A stretch of DNA of 64,000 nucleotides from Clostridiaceae bacterium (lineage in GTDB: Bacteria > Bacillota > Clostridia > Peptostreptococcales > Natronincolaceae): positions 62,001 through 126,000 of the forward strand of contig JAHDLO010000010.1 in the NCBI GenBank assembly GCA_018432235.1, given 5' to 3'. Shown here in pieces: positions 25,384-33,913 of this stretch. The position numbers and the translations under genes were made by a program. How positions within the stretch are numbered: the first letter of the stretch is position 1; each line of letters begins with the position of its first letter. The notes beneath the pieces are model-generated. The model did no database searches. It saw only the letters and a list, made by a program, of their open reading frames with translations, and was not told the origin of the DNA.

Positions 25384-26643
25384 CTATTGAATTTGCTCTG
25401 AGGTAATATAGTTAATCTTAGGCTCGAAGTCTGCGTAGCTTTCAGTGCCATGCTCCCACTTGTCAAGACCTTCCTCTTCCTCTTCCTTGCTGACTCTCAA
25501 TCCTACAGTAGCTTTTATGGCTTTAAATAGACAGAAGGTGGTTCCAAGGGTCCATACAGCTATAGCACCAACCCCCAGCAATTGTATTAATAATAAATCT
25601 AAGCCGCCACCATATAATAAACCGCCATCAACGGAAAATATACCTACTAATATGGTGCCTATTGCCCCACAAATACCATGAACGCTGATTGCGCCAACCG
25701 GATCATCAATTTTTATTTTTGTATCAATAATTTCAATGGCAAATACAATTGCAATACCGGCTATTAAGCCTATTAAAACAGAGCCCATTGGAGTTACAAC
25801 ATCTGTGCCTGCCGTAACTGCCACCAGACCACCCAATGCACCGTTTAAGGTTATACTTACGTCTGGCTTACCGTATCGAACCCATGACACCATCATGGAT
25901 GCCACCGCCCCCATTGCTGCTGAAAGATTCGTGGTGACGAATATATGGGCTATAGATGCAGGATCTCCTGCCCCCAATGCTGATCCTGGGTTAAATCCAA
26001 ACCAACCAAACCATAAAATAAATACCCCTAAAGCACCCAACGTTAAGCTGTGACCCTTTATTACCTTTGCCTTGCCATCCTTTGAATATTTACCTATCCT
26101 TGGACCGATAATCCATGCCCCCATCAATGCAGCCCAGCCACCCAGGGAGTGTACCACTGTTGATCCAGCAAAATCATGGAAGCCCAGCTCTGTTAAAAAG
26201 CCGCCGCCCCAAACCCAATGCCCTGCTATGGGATATATCACTGCTGATATCACCAGGCTATAGATTAGATAGGATACAAATTTAGTTCGCTCTGCCATAG
26301 CACCAGAAACAATTGTGGCGGCAGTCGCACAGAATACTGTTTGAAACATTAGAAAGGCTGCTATTGGTATATCTAAGCCTAAATGTGCCATTTCTCCTGT
26401 AGAAAACAGCTCCACAGAGCCTATTAATCCGCCTATGCTGGGACCAAACATAAGAGTAAAGCCCAACATCCAATAAATCAAAGAGCCTACTGCGAAGTCC
26501 ATTAAATTCTTCATTATAATGTTCCCCGCATTTTTTGCCCTAGTAAATCCTGTTTCCACCATTGCAAACCCAGCTTGCATAAAGAAAACAAAAGCGGTTG
26601 CAACCAATACCCATACCGTGTCGAGTGCTACTGAATTGTTCAT
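25384..26643 (-). CDS. amtB: Ammonium transporter
   Basis: A 419-residue Amt/Rh channel with eleven predicted membrane helices. Family motifs are visible: the phenylalanine gate and twin histidines region (DFAGSTVVHSLGGWAALMGA, SVHGICGAIGTILVGIF) and FNPGSALG. The C-terminal tail is longer than in E. coli and ends in a soluble segment that may contact GlnK. Expression is probably controlled by the leader described at 26803-26905. Confidence 0.95.
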   Translation of the reverse strand: MNNSVALDTVWVLVATAFVFFMQAGFAMVETGFTRAKNAGNIIMKNLMDFAVGSLIYWMLGFTLMFGPSIGGLIGSVELFSTGEMAHLGLDIPIAAFLMFQTVFCATAATIVSGAMAERTKFVSYLIYSLVISAVIYPIAGHWVWGGGFLTELGFHDFAGSTVVHSLGGWAALMGAWIIGPRIGKYSKDGKAKVIKGHSLTLGALGVFILWFGWFGFNPGSALGAGDPASIAHIFVTTNLSAAMGAVASMMVSWVRYGKPDVSITLNGALGGLVAVTAGTDVVTPMGSVLIGLIAGIAIVFAIEIIDTKIKIDDPVGAISVHGICGAIGTILVGIFSVDGGLLYGGGLDLLLIQLLGVGAIAVWTLGTTFCLFKAIKATVGLRVSKEEEEEGLDKWEHGTESYADFEPKINYITSEQIQ

Positions 26644-26802
26644 ATTACTCTCCTCCTTATTTTTATGCTTTTTTTAAAATTAGATGCAGAAACCAGCCGG
26701 ATAAATTAAATAATTGCAGATATCCAATAATAATTTTGCTGGTTCTTTTTTGTTGTTCCACACAAGACCTTTAAAGGTAGCCTAATTTTGAACAATAAAA
26801 AA

Positions 26803-26845
26803 GCGCCAACAAATAAAAGGAGTTTTTCCTTCTACTTGTAGACGC
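26803..26845 (-). terminator. Leader terminator before amtB (attenuator)
   Basis: A 19-position stem (26827-26845 with 26803-26821, one mismatch) with a five-base loop is followed by TTTTTTATTG on the minus strand. It begins about 50 bases after the promoter and lies 160 bases before amtB, so it must be bypassed for expression from that promoter. Confidence 0.85.
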
Positions 26846-26856
26846 CATTGCCTACA
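26837..26856 (-). promoter_or_regulatory. ANTAR-type hairpin overlapping the terminator
   Basis: TGTAGGC and GTCTACA pair around the hexaloop AATGGC, which has A at position 1 and G at position 4 as ANTAR proteins require. Its 3' arm is also the 5' arm of the terminator stem (26837-26845 shared), so the two structures exclude each other. A second hexaloop hairpin, normally part of the motif, was not found with certainty. Confidence 0.7.
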
Positions 26857-26876
26857 TCTTTTTATTAATAAATAAT

Positions 26877-26905
26877 AGTATATTACAAAATCGAAACATC
26901 TGCAA
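26877..26905 (-). promoter_or_regulatory. Sigma-A promoter of amtB leader
   Basis: TTGCAG (26900-26905) and TATACT (26877-26882) with a 17-base spacer, just upstream of the ANTAR-type hairpin. It lies after the end of gltB, so amtB-glnK can be expressed separately. Confidence 0.7.
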
Positions 26906-26948
26906 GCATTTTTTCAAATTTTCTGAATAAATATTCACAATTATTGTC

Positions 26949-29900
26949 TTACACGATTTTCTCCAGCAGCCTCTCATAGGCCGGAGAGCAGATTTTATAG
27001 AACTTATTTTGATAAAGGCTCCAGTTCTCTAATATGATAGCTGCCTTGGGGCTTCTTGTATAATTATAATGCTTCATCAGCAATCCCTTAACCTCTGCTA
27101 TATCCCTGGCTTTGCTAAGAACCTCAACATTGATAAGCTCTTTATTTAATTTTCCTTCAAGCTCTCTTGTCTCCTCCAGAACATAAGCGATACCTCCGCT
27201 CATACCGGCACCAAAGTTCTTACCAATGGCACCCAATATAACTACAGTACCACCCGTCATATATTCACAGCCATGATCGCCTACGCCCTCTACAACAGCC
27301 GTAGCACCACTGTTTCTGACACAGAACCGTTGCCCTACTCTACCATGAATATACACCTCTCCGGCAGTTGCCCCATAGAGTATAGTGTTGCCTGCGATGA
27401 TATTCTCACTGGGGTTAAAGACTGCTTCCTTAGGTGGCACCAATGCAATTTTGCCGCCGGAAAGCCCTTTACCCAAATAGTCATTTGAGTCTCCCTCAAG
27501 GTACAGGGACAATCCTTTTGCTGCAAAGGCACCAAAGCTTTGGCCCGCTGAGCCCTGAAGATACACCTCAATGGTATCCTCCGGCAAGCCCGCCTCTCCA
27601 TATCGCTGGGCAATCTCACCGCTGAGCATAGCCCCAAAGGAGCGGTCAGTATTTTTGATATCGACATAATGCTGAATAGCCTCGCCTTTCTCCAAGGCTT
27701 CTGACGATTCACTGATTATCTTTCTGTCCAATACCTCCGCTATCCTATGATCCTGTGGATAGCTATATTTTCCGATTACTCTGGCGGGTAGCTCCGGCTT
27801 ATATAGTATTGCGGATAAATCGCAATTTTTTAGTTTGCTGTTATCCAGCTGGATGCCTTCCAATAGCTCTACCCTGCCTATCATTTCATCAATTTTTCTA
27901 ATGCCCAATTCCGACATCAGTATTCTTACCTCTTCGGCAACAAAGTTCAAATAGTTGATCAGCGCCTCAGGTTTACCGATAAATCTTTTTCTTAAGCTCT
28001 GATCCTGCGTGGCTATTCCGACAGGACATCTGTTTAAGTGACATTGTCGACACATTCTACAGCCTATGGCTATGAGAGCGGCTGAGGCAAATCCATAGAC
28101 CTCTGCCCCCAATAGGGCAGCAATTACAATGTCTCGCCCAGTTAAAAGCTTACCATCCACCTGTAGGGTCACCCTGCTCCTTAGGTCATTTAACAGTAGG
28201 GTCTGCTGAGCCTCCGCTAGACCTATTTCCCATGGAAGTCCAACGTATTTCATAGAGCTTATAGGTGAAGCCCCTGTACCGCCATCATGTCCGCTTACTA
28301 AAATGGTGTCGGCGTGTGCCTTCACAACTCCCGCTGCAACAGTTCCTACCCCCAGCTGAGACACCAGCTTTACACCTATTTTAGCCTTAGGATTAACATT
28401 TTTAAGATCAAAGACCAGCTGTGAAAGGTCTTCAATGGAATAAATATCATGGTGAGGTGGTGGTGAAATTAAATCTATTTCCGGAGCGGAGTGTCTCACT
28501 CTGGCGATTTCTGGTGTCACCTTATTTCCGGGCAAATGACCACCTTCTCCCGGCTTAGCTCCCTGAGCAATTTTTATCTCTATTTCATCACAATTGACCA
28601 AGTAGTTGGCGGTAACGCCAAACCTGCCGGAGGCCACCTGCTTTACAGCACTTCTTGGGCTATCACCGGTTGTTTCTATAAATCTATTGGGGTCCTCGCC
28701 TCCCTCACCGCAATTACTTACTGCGCCAATTCTGTTCATGGCAATTGCCAGCACCTCATGGGCCTCAGCGCTTATCGAGCCGAAGGACATACCGGATATT
28801 CTGAAACGCTTAATAATCTCTTCAGCAGATTCAACCTCTGCCAGCGCTATGGGATTCCCCTTTTTCATTTTCAGCATTCCTCTGATGGTGGCTCTGGTTT
28901 CATTTTGCTGATTAATTTCCTGTGCAAAGGCAGTGTAGCTTTCTAAGTCGCCTTCGATACTGGCCCTCTGCAGCTTCTTTACCACACCGGGGTTAAAAAT
29001 ATGATATTCTCCATCATTCTTCCAGCTAAACTCTCCGCCAACCTCCAGCTTTAGGAATTGATGATAGGCACCAATATGTCTTATCAATACCTCGCTGGCA
29101 ATTTCTTCAAGCCCTATACCTGACAACACATTGGGTGTGCCTGTAAAGTATTCATTGATAACATCAGAATTGATACCTATCGCTTCAAATATCTGAGCGC
29201 CACAGTAGCTCTGCAGGGTTGAAATACCCATTCTGGAGATTATCTTTAGTAGCCCGGAGGCTATGGTTTCCACATAGTTCTGATAGGCTTCTTTAAGGCT
29301 GGAGACCTTAGTTAATTGCTTTTTGCCGTCATATATTCCGGCTATCGACTCAAAAGCCATGTAAGGATTGACCGCCTTTGCACCATAACCCACCAGCAAA
29401 GCGATGTGCATGACATCTCTTGCATCCCCAGCCTCCACCACCAAGTCAACAGCAGTTCTCAGCCTGTTTTCTACCAAATGCTGGTGAACGGCACTTAAGG
29501 CCAATAAGCTGGGAATGGGTGCATTGTACATGTCTACGCTTTTATCGCTTAGGATTATAATGTTATAGCCCAGCTTTATGCTTTCCTCCGCTCTTCTGCA
29601 TAGATAGCCAAGAGCCTCCTTTACACCATTTTCAGAGTGATCTGACTGAAAAACCATGGGAATAGTTATTGTCTTAAAATCGTCATTGTACTGATTCCTT
29701 ATATCCTCCAGCTGATGATTGTAAAGTATGGGATGCTCCAGCATGATATATTTATTTTCTCTTTCAATCTCAATTTCATCTAAAAGCCTGCCATGACTAC
29801 CGATAAATTGATTTAATGACATTATTGACGCCTCTCTTATAGGGTCAATGGGTGGGTTTGTAACCTGCGCAAATTTCTGCTTGAAGTAATTAAATAATAG

Positions 29901-31439
29901 CTGGGGCTTCTTTGACAGCACCGCCAAAGGAATATCTGTCCCCATGGAGCCGATGGGCTCTTTACCATTGTCCGCCATGTAGGCAATTACCTTCTCCAGC
30001 TCCTCCTGAGTATAGCCGAATATCAGCTGCTTTTGATATAGGCCCTCAGGATTGATACGTCTCTGCTGACGGGCAGTTTCAATGTCCTTAAGTGTAATTC
30101 TGTTTTTTTCAACCCATTTGGCAAAGGGCTTCCTTTTTATCGCCCTTTCCTTCAGCTCCTGGTCAGAGATAATTCTGCCTTCCTTTGTATCCACCATCAG
30201 CAGCTTGCCAGGTTTAAGATTGCCCTTTTCTGCTATATCCTCAGGAGAAATATCCACAACACCAATCTCTGATGCCATGATGATAAGCCCATCCTTGGTT
30301 ATAGCATATCTTGCTGGTCGCAAACCATTTCTGTCGACGGTTACACCAATTCTTTCTCCATCGGTAAAGGCTATTGTAGCAGGACCATCCCATGGCTCCA
30401 TGACCCTTGCGTGGTATTCATAAAAGCCTCTTTTTTCCTCATCCATTTCCTTATCTCTTTGCCATGCCTCAGGAATAAGCATCATCATCACGTTTTCCAC
30501 GGGATGATTATTCATTGTGAAAAGCTCAAAGGCATTGTCGAAGGAAGCTGAATCACTGCCGCCCGCCTCAATTATTGGGAGAATTTTCTCGAAATCCGCG
30601 CCAAATACCGCCGAGTGCATCACCCCTTCTCTCGCCCTCATCCAGTTGATATTTCCCCTAATTGTATTAATCTCACCATTATGTGCTATAAATCTGAAGG
30701 GCTGAGCCAGCTTCCAGGAGGGAAAGGTATTGGTACTGTATCTCTCATGCACCAGAGCTATGGCAGTTTCAACCCGTTTATCCTGAAGGTCCAGATAGAA
30801 TTCCTCCAGCATATAGCCAAAGATTTGACCCTTATATATGATCGTCCTGCTGGATAAGGAGCAGAAATAAAAGCTCTCAGTATAAGGCTTTTTATCTTTA
30901 TTTATGTTATTTTGTACTCTTTTCCTGACCACCAGCAGCTTACGGTTGAAGGCCTCCTCCGACTGCTCTCCTCTTTCAATAAAAATTTGAATCGCCACAG
31001 GACGAGTAGCCCTTGCAGATTCGCCACAGGCATAGGGATTTACCGGAACCTCTCGCCACCCCAGCAGCCTTTGCTCTTCTTCCCTCAAAACTCTCTCCAC
31101 AAGTCCCTCGCAATAAAGTCTTGCATTTGGCTGCCTTGGCAAGAAAATCATTCCCACGGCATAATCCCCTGCCTCCGGCAATTCAAATCCCAGCTTGTAG
31201 GTCTCTTCCTTTAAAAATTCGTGTGGTATTTGCAGTAATACACCTGAGCCATCACCTGTGCTGGCATCCGCCCCCACCGCACCACGATGCTTTAGGTTCT
31301 TTAGAATCTGCAGACCCTGTGCCAGTATGGTGTTGGATTTATTGCCATTGATATTGGCTATAAACCCGACACCACAGCTATCCTTTTCCATTTCGGGATT
31401 GTACAGTCCCTGCTGGTAAGGCAAGTCTAGTCTTTCCAT
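26949..31439 (-). CDS. gltB: Glutamate synthase, large subunit
   Basis: The 1496-residue enzyme transfers the glutamine amide to 2-oxoglutarate. Domain order is standard: glutaminase with catalytic Cys22 (DSCGVGF) after a short propeptide, central domain, FMN-binding synthase domain (GGTGASPISSMKYVGLPWEIGLAE), the 3Fe-4S motif CRMCRQCHLNRCPVGIATQ, and the C-terminal beta-helix (GXXG repeats). No gltD small subunit is nearby, so it may use a distant GltD or ferredoxin directly. It is first in the nitrogen cluster and has its own promoter. Confidence 0.95.
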   Translation of the reverse strand: MERLDLPYQQGLYNPEMEKDSCGVGFIANINGNKSNTILAQGLQILKNLKHRGAVGADASTGDGSGVLLQIPHEFLKEETYKLGFELPEAGDYAVGMIFLPRQPNARLYCEGLVERVLREEEQRLLGWREVPVNPYACGESARATRPVAIQIFIERGEQSEEAFNRKLLVVRKRVQNNINKDKKPYTESFYFCSLSSRTIIYKGQIFGYMLEEFYLDLQDKRVETAIALVHERYSTNTFPSWKLAQPFRFIAHNGEINTIRGNINWMRAREGVMHSAVFGADFEKILPIIEAGGSDSASFDNAFELFTMNNHPVENVMMMLIPEAWQRDKEMDEEKRGFYEYHARVMEPWDGPATIAFTDGERIGVTVDRNGLRPARYAITKDGLIIMASEIGVVDISPEDIAEKGNLKPGKLLMVDTKEGRIISDQELKERAIKRKPFAKWVEKNRITLKDIETARQQRRINPEGLYQKQLIFGYTQEELEKVIAYMADNGKEPIGSMGTDIPLAVLSKKPQLLFNYFKQKFAQVTNPPIDPIREASIMSLNQFIGSHGRLLDEIEIERENKYIMLEHPILYNHQLEDIRNQYNDDFKTITIPMVFQSDHSENGVKEALGYLCRRAEESIKLGYNIIILSDKSVDMYNAPIPSLLALSAVHQHLVENRLRTAVDLVVEAGDARDVMHIALLVGYGAKAVNPYMAFESIAGIYDGKKQLTKVSSLKEAYQNYVETIASGLLKIISRMGISTLQSYCGAQIFEAIGINSDVINEYFTGTPNVLSGIGLEEIASEVLIRHIGAYHQFLKLEVGGEFSWKNDGEYHIFNPGVVKKLQRASIEGDLESYTAFAQEINQQNETRATIRGMLKMKKGNPIALAEVESAEEIIKRFRISGMSFGSISAEAHEVLAIAMNRIGAVSNCGEGGEDPNRFIETTGDSPRSAVKQVASGRFGVTANYLVNCDEIEIKIAQGAKPGEGGHLPGNKVTPEIARVRHSAPEIDLISPPPHHDIYSIEDLSQLVFDLKNVNPKAKIGVKLVSQLGVGTVAAGVVKAHADTILVSGHDGGTGASPISSMKYVGLPWEIGLAEAQQTLLLNDLRSRVTLQVDGKLLTGRDIVIAALLGAEVYGFASAALIAIGCRMCRQCHLNRCPVGIATQDQSLRKRFIGKPEALINYLNFVAEEVRILMSELGIRKIDEMIGRVELLEGIQLDNSKLKNCDLSAILYKPELPARVIGKYSYPQDHRIAEVLDRKIISESSEALEKGEAIQHYVDIKNTDRSFGAMLSGEIAQRYGEAGLPEDTIEVYLQGSAGQSFGAFAAKGLSLYLEGDSNDYLGKGLSGGKIALVPPKEAVFNPSENIIAGNTILYGATAGEVYIHGRVGQRFCVRNSGATAVVEGVGDHGCEYMTGGTVVILGAIGKNFGAGMSGGIAYVLEETRELEGKLNKELINVEVLSKARDIAEVKGLLMKHYNYTRSPKAAIILENWSLYQNKFYKICSPAYERLLEKIV

Positions 31440-31507
31440 ATTTCACTCCCCCAGTTGTGCAATAAAATAATTTGCATTTTCATTTTTTTGAAAATTCTGT
31501 GAAATAA

Positions 31508-31536
31508 ATTCTATCATATTTATTCAATGTATGCAA
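31508..31536 (-). promoter_or_regulatory. Sigma-A promoter of gltB
   Basis: TTGCAT (31531-31536) and TAGAAT (31508-31513) with a 17-base spacer, about 70 bases before the gltB start. Confidence 0.7.
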
Positions 31537-31588
31537 TAGTTTTTATTGGATATTCTCAGCTAAACCCCTGATAAATTCTGTATTTTTC

Positions 31589-31604
31589 AAGAAAACGTTT
31601 TCAA
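31589..31604. promoter_or_regulatory. Possible cre-like site upstream of gltB promoter
   Basis: AAGAAAACGTTTTCAA is a palindrome close to the CcpA cre consensus, about 50 bases upstream of the gltB -35. An activator-type position is suggested; CcpA control is inference. Confidence 0.4.
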
Positions 31605-31699
31605 TAAAGCGATGTGCCAGAAAATTTCAAAATGGTTATAGTTGTATTTTTATTCACCTCTCACTCACTTCCAAGACGGTGTCAGTAATTATAATTGCA

Positions 31700-31724
31700 A
31701 AAAGATACCCATAGGGTATCTTTT
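31700..31724. terminator. Terminator after the flavodoxin-ferredoxin gene
   Basis: AAAAGATACCC and GGGTATCTTTT with a three-base loop, 43 bases beyond the stop codon. Confidence 0.85.
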
Positions 31725-31766
31725 CAGACTAAACATCCAATACTAGACCACCACAGGGTATCCTTT

Positions 31767-32552
31767 TCATTTATATGATATTTGATTATTATATAATTCA
31801 CTAACCTTTATATAGGGATGATGATATCTGGCACGCCCCTTAGTCCCTTTTTTGTACTGTACGGAGCTCTGAGGGCACCATTGCATACAGGCCAAGCAAA
31901 GCTCACATTTACTACCCCAGCAAGGCTTATTCTCCTTCATATTAACGTTGTCAGCTGGACAAACTCTTTCACATATGCCGCAGCCATTGCACCTCTCGTC
32001 GGTCCAAAAGCCCGAAGCCTTCTTATAGGGCTTAAAGGCTTTATATAATTTACTGCCAAAATATCTCTTTATTGCTCCTTCGTCTGCTAAAGCACTGGGT
32101 GTCAGGTTATTTACAGACCTAGCAATTTCCCTAATTTTCTCCTCCTGAAGCTTAAAATGTTGCTGCTGCTTTTCTGGTGACGGTGGAGAATACATCAGCT
32201 GATAATTGTCCGGCATCTTAATCTTGTAGCTACTGGAAAGACTCACTCCCTTTGTCTCCAAAATATCCTGCAGCTGCCTAAAGGCTGCTCCGACGGACCC
32301 GCCACAGGTGGCTATCGCAAATACATAACAGTCAAGGCTAATGTCCAAGCCTTCTACAAACTCCTTTACCATTTTAGGCAGGCCATAATAATACACAGGA
32401 AATACGATACCTATAATATCATGACTAGCGGCATCCTCCTTCAGATTATTTACTATTCGTTTAACCACAGTATCGCCCATTAAAGCCGCTAAATCCTTTG
32501 CTGCCTTAAGAGAATTGCCTGTGCCGCTGAAATAATATATCCTTTTACTCAT
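31767..32552 (-). CDS. EFR1-type flavodoxin-ferredoxin fusion protein
   Basis: A 261-residue protein with a flavodoxin-like N-terminal domain (RIYYFSGTGNSLKAAKDLA is the FMN phosphate loop). The C-terminal domain has two [4Fe-4S] motifs (CNGCGICERVCP and CELCLACMQWCP). This build is common in strict anaerobes, where it is presumed to move electrons between ferredoxin and unknown partners. It is a single gene, with its own terminator. Confidence 0.85.
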   Translation of the reverse strand: MSKRIYYFSGTGNSLKAAKDLAALMGDTVVKRIVNNLKEDAASHDIIGIVFPVYYYGLPKMVKEFVEGLDISLDCYVFAIATCGGSVGAAFRQLQDILETKGVSLSSSYKIKMPDNYQLMYSPPSPEKQQQHFKLQEEKIREIARSVNNLTPSALADEGAIKRYFGSKLYKAFKPYKKASGFWTDERCNGCGICERVCPADNVNMKENKPCWGSKCELCLACMQWCPQSSVQYKKGTKGRARYHHPYIKVSELYNNQISYK

Positions 32553-32669
32553 AAAATTCCCCCGAATATAATGGAAACCTCCATTTTCTTATATGCTTCT
32601 CTTCCATTATAATACAATAGGCCGCTTTAGTTGAGGATTTTATAGTTTTTTAATACTTTTTGATGCTTT

Positions 32670-33362
32670 TTAGTACTTCAGCAGTGCTTTTAGCTCCTTC
32701 AGCTCCTCTGATGTCAGATTTCTCCACTGACCTATTTTTAAGCTCCCCAGTGTGATATTCATTATTCTTATCCGTTTAAGGGTAACCACCCTATATTCAA
32801 AGGCTTGGCACATCCTTCTTATCTGGCGATTCAACCCCTGTGTCAGTATAATATTGAAGCTTCTGTCATTTAGCTTGGTGATTTTACAGGGCTTGGTTTT
32901 TGTCCCCAATATTTGCACGCCTGCCGCCATACCCTTCAAAAATTCCTGAGTTATGGGCTTATTCACCGTCACAACGTATTCCTTCTCATGATTATTTTCT
33001 GCCCTTAATATCTTGTTTACGATATCCCCATCATTTGTTAGCAGTATCAAGCCCTCGGAATCCTTATCCAGCCTACCGATTGGGAATATCCTTTTCGGAT
33101 GCTTCACAAAATCTATAATATTATCCTGTATATGCCGCTCCGTGGTGCTGGTGATGCCCACCGGCTTATTCAGTGCTATGTAAACCAAATCTGGCCTTAC
33201 ACCGATTCTTTTACCATCCAGCATGACAACATCACCCTCAGCAACATTACTTCCCAGTTCAGCTGTAGTGCCGTTGATGCTCACCCGCCCGGCGGTTATC
33301 AGGGCATCAGCCTCCCGCCTTGAGCAAATCCCGGTTTCGCTTATATATTTATTCAGTCTCAT
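32670..33362 (-). CDS. rluF: 23S rRNA pseudouridine synthase, RluF type
   Basis: A 230-residue pseudouridine synthase of the RsuA/RluB/E/F family. An S4 RNA-binding domain comes first ([27 protein letters not shown]). The catalytic domain follows, with the aspartate in [17 protein letters not shown] and the family segment [25 protein letters not shown], which favours RluF (position 2604) over RluB or RluE. The start has an S4-typical N-terminus and the length is normal. Confidence 0.88.
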   Translation of the reverse strand: MRLNKYISETGICSRREADALITAGRVSINGTTAELGSNVAEGDVVMLDGKRIGVRPDLVYIALNKPVGITSTTERHIQDNIIDFVKHPKRIFPIGRLDKDSEGLILLTNDGDIVNKILRAENNHEKEYVVTVNKPITQEFLKGMAAGVQILGTKTKPCKITKLNDRSFNIILTQGLNRQIRRMCQAFEYRVVTLKRIRIMNITLGSLKIGQWRNLTSEELKELKALLKY

Positions 33363-33548
33363 TCAAACACATCCTTAATGTCAGCTATCCTTTTACCTAC
33401 TCAAATATTTTATCCCTTAGCGCAGATAAAATTCAAGCTCTATTTCCGAGAAATTGCGACTTATTTGAGTAAATTTCACAATACCAGAGGGAATGCATAA
33501 ATATATAGCTTATACAAGGTTTACAGTTAATGGTGCTTTGCAGTGCTA

Positions 33549-33696
33549 GTCAACGACCCATCACCTAAAGGAAATGGGCTTGTAACTGCCCAGTAGTACG
33601 AAGGGCTCACGCCTCCTACCTTTAAACTCAATAAGCAATAATGCTTAAAGTGGCATTACATCATAGGGTGGCTGACAGCACCCTTTACAAAAGAGT
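33549..33696 (-). ncRNA. Likely omega-RNA scaffold and right end of an IS200/IS605-type element (remnant)
   Basis: Directly after the tnpB remnant stop codon, the minus strand carries hairpins typical of the right end of tnpB elements: AGGGTG/CACCCT, and CCCAT/ATGGG just before the terminal GTTGAC. In intact elements this region is the 3' guide RNA scaffold, whose guide would begin after GTTGAC. Expression is doubtful here because most of the gene is gone. Confidence 0.6.
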
Positions 33697-33840
33697 TTAC
33701 TCTATTGTAACTGCACTAGGTACTTGACTATCAACAAGATAGTTTATTCCCATACGGTACAGATTCATTGCCCCAATACGGTCATCATTTGACTGACCAC
33801 AGTTTTTGCAAGTAAAGATGTAAAATTCTATGTCATTCAT
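33697..33840 (-). pseudogene. TnpB C-terminal remnant (IS200/IS605 family)
   Basis: Only 47 codons remain. The sequence FTCKNCGQSNDDRIGAMNLYRMGINYL is the end of the zinc ribbon followed by the RuvC-III aspartate region (DDRIGAMNL) of TnpB/Fanzor-type nucleases. The first CxxC and everything upstream are missing. A 73-base stretch without homology then leads to the next gene's terminator. No TnpA is present, so it is a dead fragment left by insertion and deletion. Confidence 0.8.
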
Positions 33841-33874
33841 AATAAAGAAAATTGAAACAACAACAATAAAAAAA

Positions 33875-33896
33875 CCTCCTGAGGTTAGTCAGGAGG
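33875..33896 (-). terminator. Terminator of the FMN-binding protein gene
   Basis: CCTCCTGA and TCAGGAGG with a six-base loop, followed by TTTTTTT on the minus strand, 18 bases after the stop codon. Confidence 0.88.
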
Positions 33897-33913
33897 CATT
33901 TTTCAAATACTAA

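Noticed and set aside
26857-26905. A second ANTAR hexaloop hairpin upstream of the first
   Set aside because: No stem of four or more pairs with an A1/G4 hexaloop could be found; this stretch is better explained as the promoter and start site.
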